From an uncultured Bacteroidales bacterium (GTDB taxonomy: Bacteria > Bacteroidota > Bacteroidia > Bacteroidales > F082): a DNA stretch of 64,000 bases. Below, piece after piece: positions 1 through 8,700 of the stretch (positions are counted from its first letter, which is position 1; each line of letters opens with the position of its first letter). Made by a program: the position numbers and the translations under genes. The notes beneath the pieces are model-generated. The model ran no database searches, was not told the origin of the DNA, and saw only the letters and a list, made by a program, of their open reading frames with translations. The stretch is taken from the NCBI GenBank assembly GCA_905236635.1, contig CAJOCJ010000002.1, positions 38,786 to 102,785 on the forward strand, written 5' to 3'.

Positions 1-536
1 AATGCACCGAGGTCGTATGGATTAGGATTATCCGTGTCGCTGTTATAAGTCAATGATTTAAAGGAAGCGTCGGTATATTTGAAATAGCGAATTGCCCAGT
101 TTTCAGAGTTCTTATCAATAGCAACCATCAGATTGTCGGTACCATTGTAATAAAACGGTGTGTCAAACTCAATGGTCATCCAATCATCGACATTAGCGGG
201 GATAGTCCACTGACCGGAAAAGACCAGGTTATCCTCTGCAAGTGGCTCAAAATCAACACCATCCTCAAATATGCTTCTCGTCACATTTTTCATATAAACG
301 TTGATGTCGGCAGTGAAGTCGCTGTTGTAGCTATACGCGGTGCGAAACTTTATTGCCTTGATGTAACCGGCAAATTCAATTTCTTCCGCCATATAAATCT
401 GCTCGGTGAATGCGTATTTATAAAACAAATTAATTGGAACACGATCGGTTATCTCAGTACCTTCGCCGATGGTAATCGTTTGAGAATGAGAGACGAACGA
501 AATGAATAGAAGTGCTAAAAGTAGTGTTTTTTTCAT
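1..536 (-). CDS. Secreted protein, 3' part outside window
   Basis: The start codon is at 536 and the reading frame runs open to the window edge, giving about 178 residues of a longer protein. Residues 1-18 (MKKTLLLALLFISFVSHS) form a clear signal peptide. The rest is rich in Tyr, Asp, Asn and Thr and looks like a beta-sandwich region of the sort found in large Bacteroidota surface proteins. I recognise no catalytic motif. It starts one base after the stop codon of the T9SS protein upstream, so the two are almost certainly co-transcribed and may be co-secreted. The C-terminus is not visible, so a sorting domain can be neither confirmed nor excluded. Confidence 0.75.
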   Translation of the reverse strand, partial: MKKTLLLALLFISFVSHSQTITIGEGTEITDRVPINLFYKYAFTEQIYMAEEIEFAGYIKAIKFRTAYSYNSDFTADINVYMKNVTRSIFEDGVDFEPLAEDNLVFSGQWTIPANVDDWMTIEFDTPFYYNGTDNLMVAIDKNSENWAIRYFKYTDASFKSLTYNSDTDNPNPYDLGA

Positions 537-537
537 A

Positions 538-2310
538 TTATTCTTTCGTGAATCTTACGCTGTTTTCACCAAATCTTGCGATGTAGAGGCCTGTCGGGAG
601 TTCGCTGACGTTGATGGCTTCTTCGCTGCTCACATTGGCAACTTTCACAAGAGCGCCAAGAGCGTTGTAGATGCCCACCTCTGTGTTCTGTTCAAGTCCG
701 TTGATGTAAAGCACGTCTTTTGCAGGGTTTGGATAAACACCAAGACTCTCTGCCGCGATGTCATTGACACCGTCTACAATGTTATAATCGATTGTATAAG
801 CGATAAATTGTCCATAATTAACATAACAATATGGAAGATCGCAAATTGACGGGTCGCCATTGAAACTAACTGTCGCATCAGTCAAAAAATAATACCCTGG
901 TGCAGGATCAAGTGTGACTTCCATAAAATAGCCAGCGTTTTCGAGGTCGAACACATCTGACGGATCAAGCACCTGATCTACATTTTTAAACCAAGTAACA
1001 TCACTAATCGAATATGGTGCACCATCTGGTACAGTCACGTCATAGTTAGGATGAGCGCCCCACACAGGTGCCACGAAATTGGTGATATCAACTTGATTTA
1101 TAGGATAAAGATTAAAAGAAATATTATCGAGAGCGGTGCAATAGCCGTAAGCGTTCTCACTTATAAATGCAAAATAATACACGCCGTTAAGTCCGCTTAA
1201 ATTGATGGAGGCTGTTGTCCAATCGACACTTTCCATATTTTGATATCCGCTAAATAAAGTAAAAGGACCATCGGGAGCAGTACTATAACCAACAGACAGG
1301 TTGTTAATATCACCTCCCCATGATGGTGTGGCGTATGCAAAACTCAACGTACCCGCATTTTGAATATGGACGGCAGGAGAAACCAAGAAGTCGGTACCAC
1401 CACTGCTACTGCCGTTTTTAAAGAGCGACCGAATATGATATGCCTCCAATGTTCCCTGGCTGCATGCTGCTGCAACATACCATCTTGTATCATTAGAACT
1501 GTATGTCTTCCAGCCGTCATCTATACCATAATTGAAATTAGCTAACAACGGCAAGTCGCGAAGCTCATAGATACCGATAATATTAGGGGCCTGCTGAATA
1601 TCGCCGTAAAGACACAGCTTGTCTTCGTATGGGCCCACAAACAGACCTCCACTACTGCCATCGTCAAAGCCTGGTGTTGCTGAAAAATCGAAAATGGGGT
1701 CTGGATTGAGACTGCCACCGCTTATAGTGTAATCATATATCTTGCAGTCATCATTACAGAAGCAGTAAATGTGTTCGGAACCGTCTGCTTCTTTGTAATA
1801 TGCCAAACCAGAAACGCTCTCTGGAGCTACATATGTATCCCAATTAACTGTACCATCAAGATTTATTTGTTTCAAGTTGCCAGACCAGTTACCAATAACC
1901 CAAAAATAGCCCCCATCGAAAGGATCGTAAGTGATGGCACGCATGTTACCATACTCCGAAGTTGTTGTACTAACCAAGCTCTTGTTGTAAAAATCAACAC
2001 AATAGATTGTAGTTGTACAGTCAACACCATAAAAATACCGTCCATCGTAAGTCATGTCGCGAAGATAGCCGCAGCCTGTAATTTCGAATTCATCGACCAG
2101 GTTGCCTTGCATGTCATACTGGTAAAACTGATGTGATGCATCACTACTCCACGCACTTGTAAAGATGTAGAATCCATCGGTGACTACACCATACTGCCTG
2201 CCTGAGGTGGCGCTGAAGCTATACTTCAAATCCCAGGCGTCATTTCCATTGGCGTTTGCCATAAAATCCATGGCCAAAAGCGCTGTCAGAACAAGTAAAA
2301 ATCTTTTCAT
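538..2310 (-). CDS. T9SS-exported surface protein with beta-propeller-like and choice-of-anchor-like domains
   Basis: This is a 590-residue exported protein. A signal peptide (MKRFLLVLTALLAMDFMANA) is followed by blade-like repeats at about 25-250 with recurring Gly-Tyr/Phe-Tyr patterns (for example TYDGRYFYGVDC). A jelly-roll region at about 258-400 (SFAYATPSWGGDINNLSVGY) resembles choice-of-anchor domains. The C-terminal 70 residues match a type A type IX sorting domain: GVYPNPAKDVLYINGL, then an internal YNALG, then LPTGLYIARF. Known for the family: such tails direct export across the outer membrane and anchoring to the cell surface. Substrate and function are not evident. The downstream secreted protein begins one base after its stop codon. 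Confidence 0.85.
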   Translation of the reverse strand: MKRFLLVLTALLAMDFMANANGNDAWDLKYSFSATSGRQYGVVTDGFYIFTSAWSSDASHQFYQYDMQGNLVDEFEITGCGYLRDMTYDGRYFYGVDCTTTIYCVDFYNKSLVSTTTSEYGNMRAITYDPFDGGYFWVIGNWSGNLKQINLDGTVNWDTYVAPESVSGLAYYKEADGSEHIYCFCNDDCKIYDYTISGGSLNPDPIFDFSATPGFDDGSSGGLFVGPYEDKLCLYGDIQQAPNIIGIYELRDLPLLANFNYGIDDGWKTYSSNDTRWYVAAACSQGTLEAYHIRSLFKNGSSSGGTDFLVSPAVHIQNAGTLSFAYATPSWGGDINNLSVGYSTAPDGPFTLFSGYQNMESVDWTTASINLSGLNGVYYFAFISENAYGYCTALDNISFNLYPINQVDITNFVAPVWGAHPNYDVTVPDGAPYSISDVTWFKNVDQVLDPSDVFDLENAGYFMEVTLDPAPGYYFLTDATVSFNGDPSICDLPYCYVNYGQFIAYTIDYNIVDGVNDIAAESLGVYPNPAKDVLYINGLEQNTEVGIYNALGALVKVANVSSEEAINVSELPTGLYIARFGENSVRFTKE

Positions 2311-2356
2311 AGTATTAAAAATTTGTTGATAATATTTTTATTGCCAATTGAGACTA

Positions 2357-2388
2357 CAAATATCAAACATATTTTTTAAAAAACCAAA
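2357..2388 (-). promoter_or_regulatory. Candidate Bacteroidota-type promoter for the T9SS protein operon
   Basis: Read on the minus strand, a TTTG (2388-2385) is followed after 20 bases by GATATTTG (2364-2357), one mismatch from the -7 consensus TAnnTTTG. It lies about 45 bases upstream of the start codon at 2310, in the only gap before the rnr gene. Predicted by eye only. Confidence 0.45.
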
Positions 2389-2393
2389 TTTTT

Positions 2394-4583
2394 TTAATAA
2401 AAATGACGAGGCCGTTTTTTCGAAACCGTATTCGGCCTGCTAACCAGTGTAAAGTCCATTTGTTTTTTGATTAAATCGACGGCTTCAATGCGGACTTTCA
2501 CGGGGTCGCCGAGTTGGAAGATGGTGCCGCGCTCCTGACCGATGACACGGAAATTCTCCTCATCGAGGTAGTAGAAATCGTCCTGAAGGGTGTTGTAGCG
2601 CACCATACCCTCACATTTGTTGTCCTTGAGTTCCACGTAGATACCCCATTTGCTGATGCCAGAGATGAGTCCGTCGAACACATGACCAATCTTATCCTGC
2701 AGATATTCAGCCTGTTTGAACTTCACCGACTCGCGCTCCATCTCGGCAGCCTTGCGCTCCATCTCGGAGGCATGCTGGCATAGTACCTCATACTCATTTT
2801 GACTCACACTCGGCTGATTTTCAATCATATAACGCTCAATGAGACGATGAACCATCAAGTCGGGATAACGGCGGATCGGCGAGGTGAAATGGGTGTAATA
2901 TGGGAACGCCAAGCCATAATGCCCGATGTTGACAGTGCTGTAGACAGCCTTTGCCATAGTGCGAAGTGCCACTGTCTCAACAAGATTCTTCTCTCCCCTG
3001 CCCTCGACGGCGTCGAACAAGGCATTGTACGACTTCACCAGGTTTTCGCGCGTGCTGATGTTCATCGAAAAGCCCAAACGCGACACCAAAGCGATGAAAT
3101 TGTACAGTTTCTCGGGGTTAGGCTCGTCGTGGACACGATACACGAAGGTGTAGCCGTGATATTTCGAATCTTTCTTGCCAATCGACTCGGCTATAGTCTT
3201 GTTACTCAACAACATAAAGTCCTCGATAAGCATGTTTGCCTCATTCTGCACCTTCACATAGGTGTCGATAGGATGCATCTTCTCGTCGAGCACAAACTTC
3301 ACCTCTTCGCTGTGGAAGTTGATGGAGCCTTGCGCCATGCGTTTCTCACGAAGTTTGGTAGCCAAGTCGTTGAGTATCAATATTTCTTCTTTGAAATCAC
3401 CATCGCCTCCCTCAATCATGGCCTGAACTTCTTCGTAGGCAAAGCGGCGGTTTGACTTTATGACCGTCTTTCCTATCCATTTGTTAAGAATTTCGGCTTT
3501 GTCGTTCATCTCGAACACCGTCGAAAACGTCAGTTTTTCCTCATTGGGGCGAAGTGAACATACGTTGTTGCAAAGCTTCTCTGGCAGCATCGGGATGGTT
3601 CTATCGACCAGATAAACTGAGGTACCACGTTCCTGAGCCTCGCGGTCGATGGCAGAACCTGGCTTTACGTAATGGGAGACATCGGCGATATGGACTCCCA
3701 CTTCGTGGTTGCCGTTAGGAAGCTTGCGATAAGAGATGGCGTCGTCAAAATCCTTGGCGTCTTTCGGGTCGATAGTGATAGTAAAGACATCGCGGAAATC
3801 CCTTCTTTTCTTAATTTCAGATGATGAGATCTTGTCAGAAATTTGGTTTGCCTCTTTCTCGACATCTTTCGGAAACTCCAGTGGATACTCATATTCAAGG
3901 AGTATCGACTGCATCTCGACGTTGTTCTCTCCCGGGTAGCCAAGCACTCTCACCACCTCGCCGAACGGGTTGCGCGAGTTGTCGGGCCAGTCGGTCATTT
4001 TCACTATGACTTTCTGTCCGTCCTTGGCTTTGTTATAGCTGCCACGCGGGATGTAGAAATTGACCGGCATCGTCTCGCGTTCCGACACCACGAAGGCGTA
4101 ACCATGTGATATTGAGAATATTCCGACAAACTCAGTACGGGCTCTTTCAAGCACTTCCACAATTTCGCCCTCCACCTTTTTCGACTTACGTTTCGGGAAC
4201 ATCGCCACGCGTACTTTGTCGCCATGAAGCGCCTTTCCTGTATTGTTGGAGGCTATCTGTATGTCCTCGCCGCCGTCTTCAGGCACCACGTAAGCCTTGC
4301 CAGTGCTCTTCATATCGACAATGCCGACCACATACTGCGGCTTCGGTCCGTATTCGCTTACCAAATCGGGGTTAAGGACATAGCTATATGGATGATCCTC
4401 AACAAGTTGGCCATCGTGAGCGAGGGTCACGAGGACCTGGTATATCACGTCTTTGCCCGCAGCGTCGCGAACGCCCATAATCTTGGCAATCTGCTTGTAA
4501 TTCATCGGCTTGAATGGGTGCTCGCCGAAAATTCGCAGGATAGTGTTTACGAATGTGCTGAGGCTATTTCTTTTTTTCTTCAT
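2394..4583 (-). CDS. rnr: Ribonuclease R
   Basis: This is a 729-residue 3'-5' exoribonuclease of the RNB family, which degrades structured RNA in the cytoplasm. Domain order is as expected: an N-terminal winged-helix region (about 1-65), cold-shock-type OB folds (about 80-240), the RNB catalytic domain (about 265-600) and a C-terminal S1 domain (about 635-715). The catalytic acidic cluster is visible in ITIDPKDAKDFDDAISY, and LVDRTIPMLPEKLCN is a further family signature. A basic tail (SKKRPRHFY) ends the protein. Length is in the normal range for RNase R. The 70 bases upstream are occupied by a short-word repeat tract rather than a recognisable promoter. Confidence 0.96.
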   Translation of the reverse strand: MKKKRNSLSTFVNTILRIFGEHPFKPMNYKQIAKIMGVRDAAGKDVIYQVLVTLAHDGQLVEDHPYSYVLNPDLVSEYGPKPQYVVGIVDMKSTGKAYVVPEDGGEDIQIASNNTGKALHGDKVRVAMFPKRKSKKVEGEIVEVLERARTEFVGIFSISHGYAFVVSERETMPVNFYIPRGSYNKAKDGQKVIVKMTDWPDNSRNPFGEVVRVLGYPGENNVEMQSILLEYEYPLEFPKDVEKEANQISDKISSSEIKKRRDFRDVFTITIDPKDAKDFDDAISYRKLPNGNHEVGVHIADVSHYVKPGSAIDREAQERGTSVYLVDRTIPMLPEKLCNNVCSLRPNEEKLTFSTVFEMNDKAEILNKWIGKTVIKSNRRFAYEEVQAMIEGGDGDFKEEILILNDLATKLREKRMAQGSINFHSEEVKFVLDEKMHPIDTYVKVQNEANMLIEDFMLLSNKTIAESIGKKDSKYHGYTFVYRVHDEPNPEKLYNFIALVSRLGFSMNISTRENLVKSYNALFDAVEGRGEKNLVETVALRTMAKAVYSTVNIGHYGLAFPYYTHFTSPIRRYPDLMVHRLIERYMIENQPSVSQNEYEVLCQHASEMERKAAEMERESVKFKQAEYLQDKIGHVFDGLISGISKWGIYVELKDNKCEGMVRYNTLQDDFYYLDEENFRVIGQERGTIFQLGDPVKVRIEAVDLIKKQMDFTLVSRPNTVSKKRPRHFY

Positions 4584-4585
4584 AG

Positions 4586-4645
4586 TTGAGAGTTTAAAGT
4601 GTAGAGTTTAGAGACAGTTTTAAAGTTTAGAGTTTTAAGTTTATA
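4586..4645. repeat. Short-word repeat tract (GTAGAGTTTAGAG type)
   Basis: The gap between rnr and the four-helix-bundle gene consists of loosely repeated words such as GAGTTTAAAGTGTAGAGTTTA. The same words appear in the opposite orientation on the other side of that gene (5041-5155), and again at 7662-7700 and 9675-9716. Confidence 0.75.
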
Positions 4646-4654
4646 GTATTTTGT

Positions 4655-5014
4655 TTAAATTTTATATGATTTTTGAAGACCTGATAATAGACGAGCAACT
4701 TCTTCAATTAAGAAATCAAGACTTAATCGATCTTCAGATTTTATATATCCAAGATCTTCAGCTATTTCGAACTGAGATGACACTTCCATAAGAGAACCAT
4801 AAGCCATTTCAATAAAATGTGCTTTATCTTTTACTGAAAAACGATTAATACCTTCTGCTATATTTGATGTTATTGAAATAGAAGCTCTCTTTAATTGGCT
4901 ACATAATCCATACATTTCATTAGACGGAAATTTATTAATTAGTTTATATGTTATTTTTACAACTTCCTTAGCTTTTTGATAAGCAATCAATTTTCTATAT
5001 CCAAAAACTTCCAT
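4655..5014 (-). CDS. Four-helix-bundle protein (S23/IVP, Avd-like family)
   Basis: This is a 119-residue helical protein. Its opening FGYRKLIAYQKAKEVVKITY and central SITSNIAEGINRFSVKDKA are typical of the S23 ribosomal-protein / intervening-sequence family, which is structurally related to Avd, the accessory protein of diversity-generating retroelements. Known members include proteins encoded inside 23S rRNA intervening sequences, but no rRNA or reverse transcriptase lies nearby here. The gene is flanked on both sides by short-word repeat tracts in opposite orientation, which suggests a mobile or formerly mobile unit. Family assignment is firm; function is unknown. Confidence 0.9.
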   Translation of the reverse strand: MEVFGYRKLIAYQKAKEVVKITYKLINKFPSNEMYGLCSQLKRASISITSNIAEGINRFSVKDKAHFIEMAYGSLMEVSSQFEIAEDLGYIKSEDRLSLDFLIEEVARLLSGLQKSYKI

Positions 5015-5040
5015 AATTTTGATTTTTAATTTTGTTTCTA

Positions 5041-5155
5041 ACTACTTTACACTCTACAACTCTAAACAATAAAACTAACAAACTGACTCTACACTCTACA
5101 CTCTAAACTATAAAACTTCTTAACTGACTATACACTCTAAACTCTAAACTACAAC
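5041..5155. repeat. Short-word repeat tract (CTCTACACTCTAAAC type)
   Basis: About 115 bases built from the words CTCTACACTCTAAACTA and CTCTAAACTCTAAACTA. They are mostly the reverse complement of the tract at 4586-4645, so the two tracts bracket the four-helix-bundle gene in inverted orientation. No promoter consensus was recognised inside it. Confidence 0.8.
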
Positions 5156-5191
5156 AATGCAAAAATAATAATAATTTCATTTTTACGTTAA

Positions 5192-5809
5192 TTGAATATG
5201 AAAAATATCCTACTCTCAATAGCTTTGCTTTTCTGCGTTTTTTCGGTGAAGTCGCAGGAGGAATGTTTTTCTGTGAAAGGTAAAATCGTATCGCAAGACA
5301 GTCTTCAACCTATTTCTAACGTCAACATTATCAGTGAGTTATCGCATTATGGCACGATTACGGACAAAGAAGGCGCTTTTCAGATAAAATCAAAACTGAT
5401 TGATACTCTGTGGGTTAGCTGTGTCGGATTTGACAGACAAAGAGTTCCTGTTTTAAAAGATAGTGTTTTAGATAACGAATTGATTATCAAGCTAATAAGG
5501 AGCAATATAGTTCTCGATTCTGTTGAAATTTATCCTTTCCCCGATTATGAGACATTCAAAAGGGAAATCATCAATATGCCTTGGCGACGGCCATATTTCG
5601 TGCCTGGAGTTTCGAAAAAAGACGATGAAAAAATGATAAACAAAAAGCCAGTAAGAGAACCTCCGGCGAGTGTCATGAGTCCTATCTCGTTGATTTACAA
5701 TAGGTTTAATAAAAGAGAAGTTTTGAAAAGGAAAATGAAACGAAACCGAAAACGGTTTAACAGGGAAATGGAACGCATTGGGGCTGATTCGCTGATGATT
5801 CCTGAATAG
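5192..5809 (+). CDS. Secreted CarboxypepD_reg-like domain protein
   Basis: This 205-residue protein has a signal peptide (MKNILLSIALLFCVFSVKSQ). One beta-sandwich domain at about 25-100 has the pattern VKGKIVSQDSLQPISNVNI followed by GTITDKEGAFQIKS and LWVSCVGFDRQ, typical of carboxypeptidase regulatory-like domains in Bacteroidota envelope proteins, including the plug region of TonB-dependent receptors. The C-terminal half is very basic (KREVLKRKMKRNRKRFNREM) and carries no barrel, so this is not a TonB receptor. It ends three bases before the convergent mutarotase gene. The M at 5198 is an equally good start. Exact role unknown. Confidence 0.75.
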   Translation: MNMKNILLSIALLFCVFSVKSQEECFSVKGKIVSQDSLQPISNVNIISELSHYGTITDKEGAFQIKSKLIDTLWVSCVGFDRQRVPVLKDSVLDNELIIKLIRSNIVLDSVEIYPFPDYETFKREIINMPWRRPYFVPGVSKKDDEKMINKKPVREPPASVMSPISLIYNRFNKREVLKRKMKRNRKRFNREMERIGADSLMIPE

Positions 5810-5812
5810 CCA

Positions 5813-6136
5813 TTAGAAGATTCTCTCCATTAATTGCCATTTTTCGGATGAGGGTGCATCGGGGCTACAGCCTTGAAACTGGGCAACATGGGCTTCCCAT
5901 TCCGCTTGTCGAGGGAGGGTCGCGAGTCGTGCCATGTCACGCTCGAAATCGAAGTCGTCGACGGTGTCGCATATCATGAAGAGAGTGCGGCCTTTGCGGT
6001 AGATTTGCATATCAAGGATGCCGACTTCCCGTTGACCTTCAATGATTTCAGGCCATACATTTTTATGAGCCTCGACATATTTTTGGATCATTTCGGGGTT
6101 ATCGATGAGAGTGAGAGTTTGGCAGTATCTTTTCAT
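5813..6136 (-). CDS. L-fucose/L-rhamnose mutarotase family protein
   Basis: This 107-residue protein of the RhaM/DUF718 family interconverts the alpha and beta anomers of a deoxy-sugar in the cytoplasm. Features seen: a histidine near the N-terminus in VEAHKNVWPEI, a central strand NLQ-type core (GILDMQIYRKGRTLFM), and the family-typical ending with Trp-x-x-Met (SEKWQLMERIF). Length matches the family (about 104-110). It is the last gene of an operon with fucP and the GDP-fucose genes, so L-fucose is the more likely substrate than L-rhamnose; that choice is inference from context. Confidence 0.85.
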   Translation of the reverse strand: MKRYCQTLTLIDNPEMIQKYVEAHKNVWPEIIEGQREVGILDMQIYRKGRTLFMICDTVDDFDFERDMARLATLPRQAEWEAHVAQFQGCSPDAPSSEKWQLMERIF

Positions 6137-6205
6137 AATTAATTCTTTTTAACCCTATCGGGCAATTTCTTATTTCTGGCGCGGGCCATCGCACCAAAGA
6201 CGACC

Positions 6206-7489
6206 TTAATATTTCTCGTTTTGCTCTTTATGGCAATTTATTGAATAAACTAATATCACCACAAAACAAATTGCAGGAACTATAAACGACAATGCGGTGT
6301 TTCCAGCATCAATTATCATTGCTTGTAGAGGCGGCAATAAGCTGCCACCTAGAATTGCCATTATCAATCCAGCTGAACCAATTTCAGTATCGGGACCGAC
6401 ATCTTTCAAGGCGAGACCATAGATTGTTGGAAACATCAGGCTCATGCATGCTGAAACGGCCACAAGGCTGTAAAGTCCAGTGCGTCCACCAACCATTATC
6501 ACAATGAGTGTCAATACGATAGCAATTGAAGCAAAAACAGCAAGCATCTTAGCTGGTTTAAACCATTTCAGCAACCATGTACAGAGAAAACGTGAACCAC
6601 AGAAAAGAATCATGGCGATAATATTTAGTCTTTGCGACATAATTTCAGCGGTCTGCTCGGCGATACCTTCAGCCATAAAGACCTTCGTCCCATATTGGAT
6701 TATGAATGTCCAACAGGTTATCTGTGCCCCAACGTAGAAAAACTGCGCAACAACACCTTCTCGGTAAGCTTGATTTGCAAAAAGCCGCTTCACTGAAGGC
6801 CCCAAAGCACGCGAGATGCCATTGTTTTCTAATTTATTCGATGGAATTTTTGTTATTAAAATCAAAACAAAAATGACAACAAGTACTATACCTATGGCAG
6901 CGTAAGGTCCAACAACCACTGACAAATCGGATTGTTTTAATGTCTCGAACTCTACATCGTTTAAGGTGGCACGCTCAACAGTTGACAATGGGCTCATCTT
7001 GGCTTGAATCCAGTTCATCGCCACCCACATGCCAAGCAGCGAGCCAATAGGGTTGAATGCCTGTGCAAGGTTCAGTCGTCGTGTTGATGTCTCTTTTTCA
7101 CCCATAGATAAAATGAACGGATTAGCAGTCGTTTCGAGAAAACTCAAGCCACAAGTGAGTATAAAATAAGCAATTAGAAACGGATAATAGCTGCCGATTG
7201 CTCTTGCGGGAATGAACATTAGGGCACCGAGAGCGTATAGGCCGAGACCCATCAATATACCGCTTTTGTAGCTAAAACGCTTGATAAACAAGGCGGCAGG
7301 TAGAGCCATGCAGAAGTAACCGCCGTAAAATGCCACCTGCACCAGTGTGCCATCAGTGACGCTCATGCGGAAAATCTTCGAGAACGCTTTAACCATGGGG
7401 TTGGTGATGTCATTCGCAAATCCCCAAAGAGCGAAGCACAAGGTCACCAAGATAAATGGCAACAGGTATTTCTTTTCAACGAGTTTCAT
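6206..7489 (-). CDS. fucP: L-fucose permease (MFS, FHS family)
   Basis: This roughly 427-residue membrane transporter has about 12 predicted helices. The start at 7489 is chosen because the sequence from [19 protein letters not shown] onwards aligns with the usual FucP N-terminus, whereas a longer frame (to 7627) would add residues unlike any permease and overlap the upstream gene. FHS-family signatures are visible: FALWGFANDITNPMV in helix 1, and ETTANPFILSMG and NLAQAFNPIGSLLG in the middle. The family imports L-fucose with protons. The ATG overlaps the TGA of the upstream fusion gene (ATGA), suggesting translational coupling. Confidence 0.9.
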   Translation of the reverse strand: MKLVEKKYLLPFILVTLCFALWGFANDITNPMVKAFSKIFRMSVTDGTLVQVAFYGGYFCMALPAALFIKRFSYKSGILMGLGLYALGALMFIPARAIGSYYPFLIAYFILTCGLSFLETTANPFILSMGEKETSTRRLNLAQAFNPIGSLLGMWVAMNWIQAKMSPLSTVERATLNDVEFETLKQSDLSVVVGPYAAIGIVLVVIFVLILITKIPSNKLENNGISRALGPSVKRLFANQAYREGVVAQFFYVGAQITCWTFIIQYGTKVFMAEGIAEQTAEIMSQRLNIIAMILFCGSRFLCTWLLKWFKPAKMLAVFASIAIVLTLIVIMVGGRTGLYSLVAVSACMSLMFPTIYGLALKDVGPDTEIGSAGLIMAILGGSLLPPLQAMIIDAGNTALSFIVPAICFVVILVYSINCHKEQNEKY

Positions 7490-8700
7490 AATCTTCTGAT
7501 GGTTAGTCTTATCGCTTCGGGATGTTTCTTCGCAAACGATTGGGCGTCGGTGACAACGCAGGCGAGATAGCCCCCACCGCCGGCACCAGGCATCTTCCAA
7601 GCCAAAACACCAGGCACTGCTGACCACTTGTCTATAATGTCTTGTATACTTTCCACTTTTTCAACTGACTCTAAACTCTCAACTCTACACTCTAAACTAG
7701 GGTGAATCATCCCCGGAAACATCGCCACCTGGGCGTTGAACGAGTCTTTATACGCCTTAGCGAATGCTTGCAAGTCTTTCTTTAAAATGGCATCCCAGCA
7801 GTCATCGGCGGCTTTAGCCAATGCCTTGACCTTTGTCTCGTTGATGTCTTTGCCTTCGACAACGCTGCAGCCGGGCTTTCGAGGCTCCATTGGAATCATA
7901 ACCAGATGATTCTCAAGCCATTGCAACACTTCCTCATCTTTACAACTCTCTATCTTCAGAGGCCAATAACGTTTGTCGTAATAATGGCGAACCAGTCCTG
8001 GCATGCAGATACCTATCGAATCCTGCGCTCCGCTGATGATGCCGTCGCTACGTTCGGGGTCGTTTTCAAAGCAAAACATCATCTTTGCCAAGAACTCCGG
8101 ATCCATATTCGGCAACCTCACAGGCCAAATCTTCTTTATCATGTTGCGCGTCGATGTCGAGAGACCGCAGCGTTCGCGTATTTCGAATGTCGGCTCAAGC
8201 GATATGGTGATAGCCCATCCCGGCGCATACTGACTCACGTAAGGCTGGTCAATCCACGTGCCGGCAAGATCCAAACGAGTAGGAATCTGGCATAGCTTGT
8301 CTTTCAGTGCGGTGCTGGAATGTGCCTCAAGTCCCTCACTGGGCACCCGCTGAAGCACCACATATTCAATACCCCTCTCTTTGCAAAACTGGCGTTTCTC
8401 CTCATGGTCGCCGTCTTCGTTAACCACAAGGATATCAGGCTTCACGATATCGACGGTCGGGATAAAATCCATGATGCCGCTACCCGCATTGATGTAAGCG
8501 TCTTTCACGTAACGGATGGCTTTGACCATAAACAGACGCTCGTTCTCATCGTATAGCGTGCGGTGACCTTTGTAATGCAATATCGTTTCGTCAGAGCCAA
8601 TGCCGACATACAAATCGCCATATTGCGCGGCCTGGCGGAAGAATTCCACATGACCGCTATGTAGCAGATCGTAACAACCGCTGACGAAAACCTTTTTCAT
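7486..8700 (-). CDS. Cytidylyltransferase-like / GHMP-kinase-like fusion protein
   Basis: This 404-residue protein has two parts. Residues 1-135 are an HxGH-type nucleotidyltransferase ([32 protein letters not shown]) resembling glycerol-3-phosphate cytidylyltransferase. Residues from about 138 onward resemble a GHMP kinase: [13 protein letters not shown], a Gly/Ser turn [14 protein letters not shown], and a C-terminal [13 protein letters not shown] like those of heptose and fucose kinases. The gene overlaps fcl and fucP by 4 bp each, placing it in fucose metabolism. Inference: it may phosphorylate and activate a sugar, as Fkp does for L-fucose, but it is far shorter than Fkp and its nucleotidyltransferase is of another class. 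A repeat-derived segment lies in frame near residues 334-347. Confidence 0.75.
   Translation of the reverse strand: MKKVFVSGCYDLLHSGHVEFFRQAAQYGDLYVGIGSDETILHYKGHRTLYDENERLFMVKAIRYVKDAYINAGSGIMDFIPTVDIVKPDILVVNEDGDHEEKRQFCKERGIEYVVLQRVPSEGLEAHSSTALKDKLCQIPTRLDLAGTWIDQPYVSQYAPGWAITISLEPTFEIRERCGLSTSTRNMIKKIWPVRLPNMDPEFLAKMMFCFENDPERSDGIISGAQDSIGICMPGLVRHYYDKRYWPLKIESCKDEEVLQWLENHLVMIPMEPRKPGCSVVEGKDINETKVKALAKAADDCWDAILKKDLQAFAKAYKDSFNAQVAMFPGMIHPSLECRVESLESVEKVESIQDIIDKWSAVPGVLAWKMPGAGGGGYLACVVTDAQSFAKKHPEAIRLTIRRL
7662..7700. repeat. Short-word repeat tract inside a coding region
   Basis: The words CTCTAAACTCTCAACTC and TACACTCTAAACTAG match the intergenic tracts at 4586-4645, 5041-5155 and 9675-9716. 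Here they lie in frame in the fusion gene and are translated as roughly [12 protein letters not shown], in a loop before the final glycine-rich kinase motif. Confidence 0.8.

Noticed and set aside
2799..3455. 218-residue plus-strand frame opposite rnr
   Set aside because: It lies entirely antisense to the well-supported RNase R gene and shows no family features.
4655..5014. Intervening-sequence protein inside an rRNA gene
   Set aside because: The family is right, but no 23S rRNA sequence surrounds the gene.
5041..5155. CRISPR array
   Set aside because: The repeated words are short, irregular and without spacers of constant length.
7490..7627. Longer start for fucP
   Set aside because: The added residues overlap the upstream fusion gene in another frame and are unlike permease N-termini; the ATGA overlap at 7486-7489 is the natural start.
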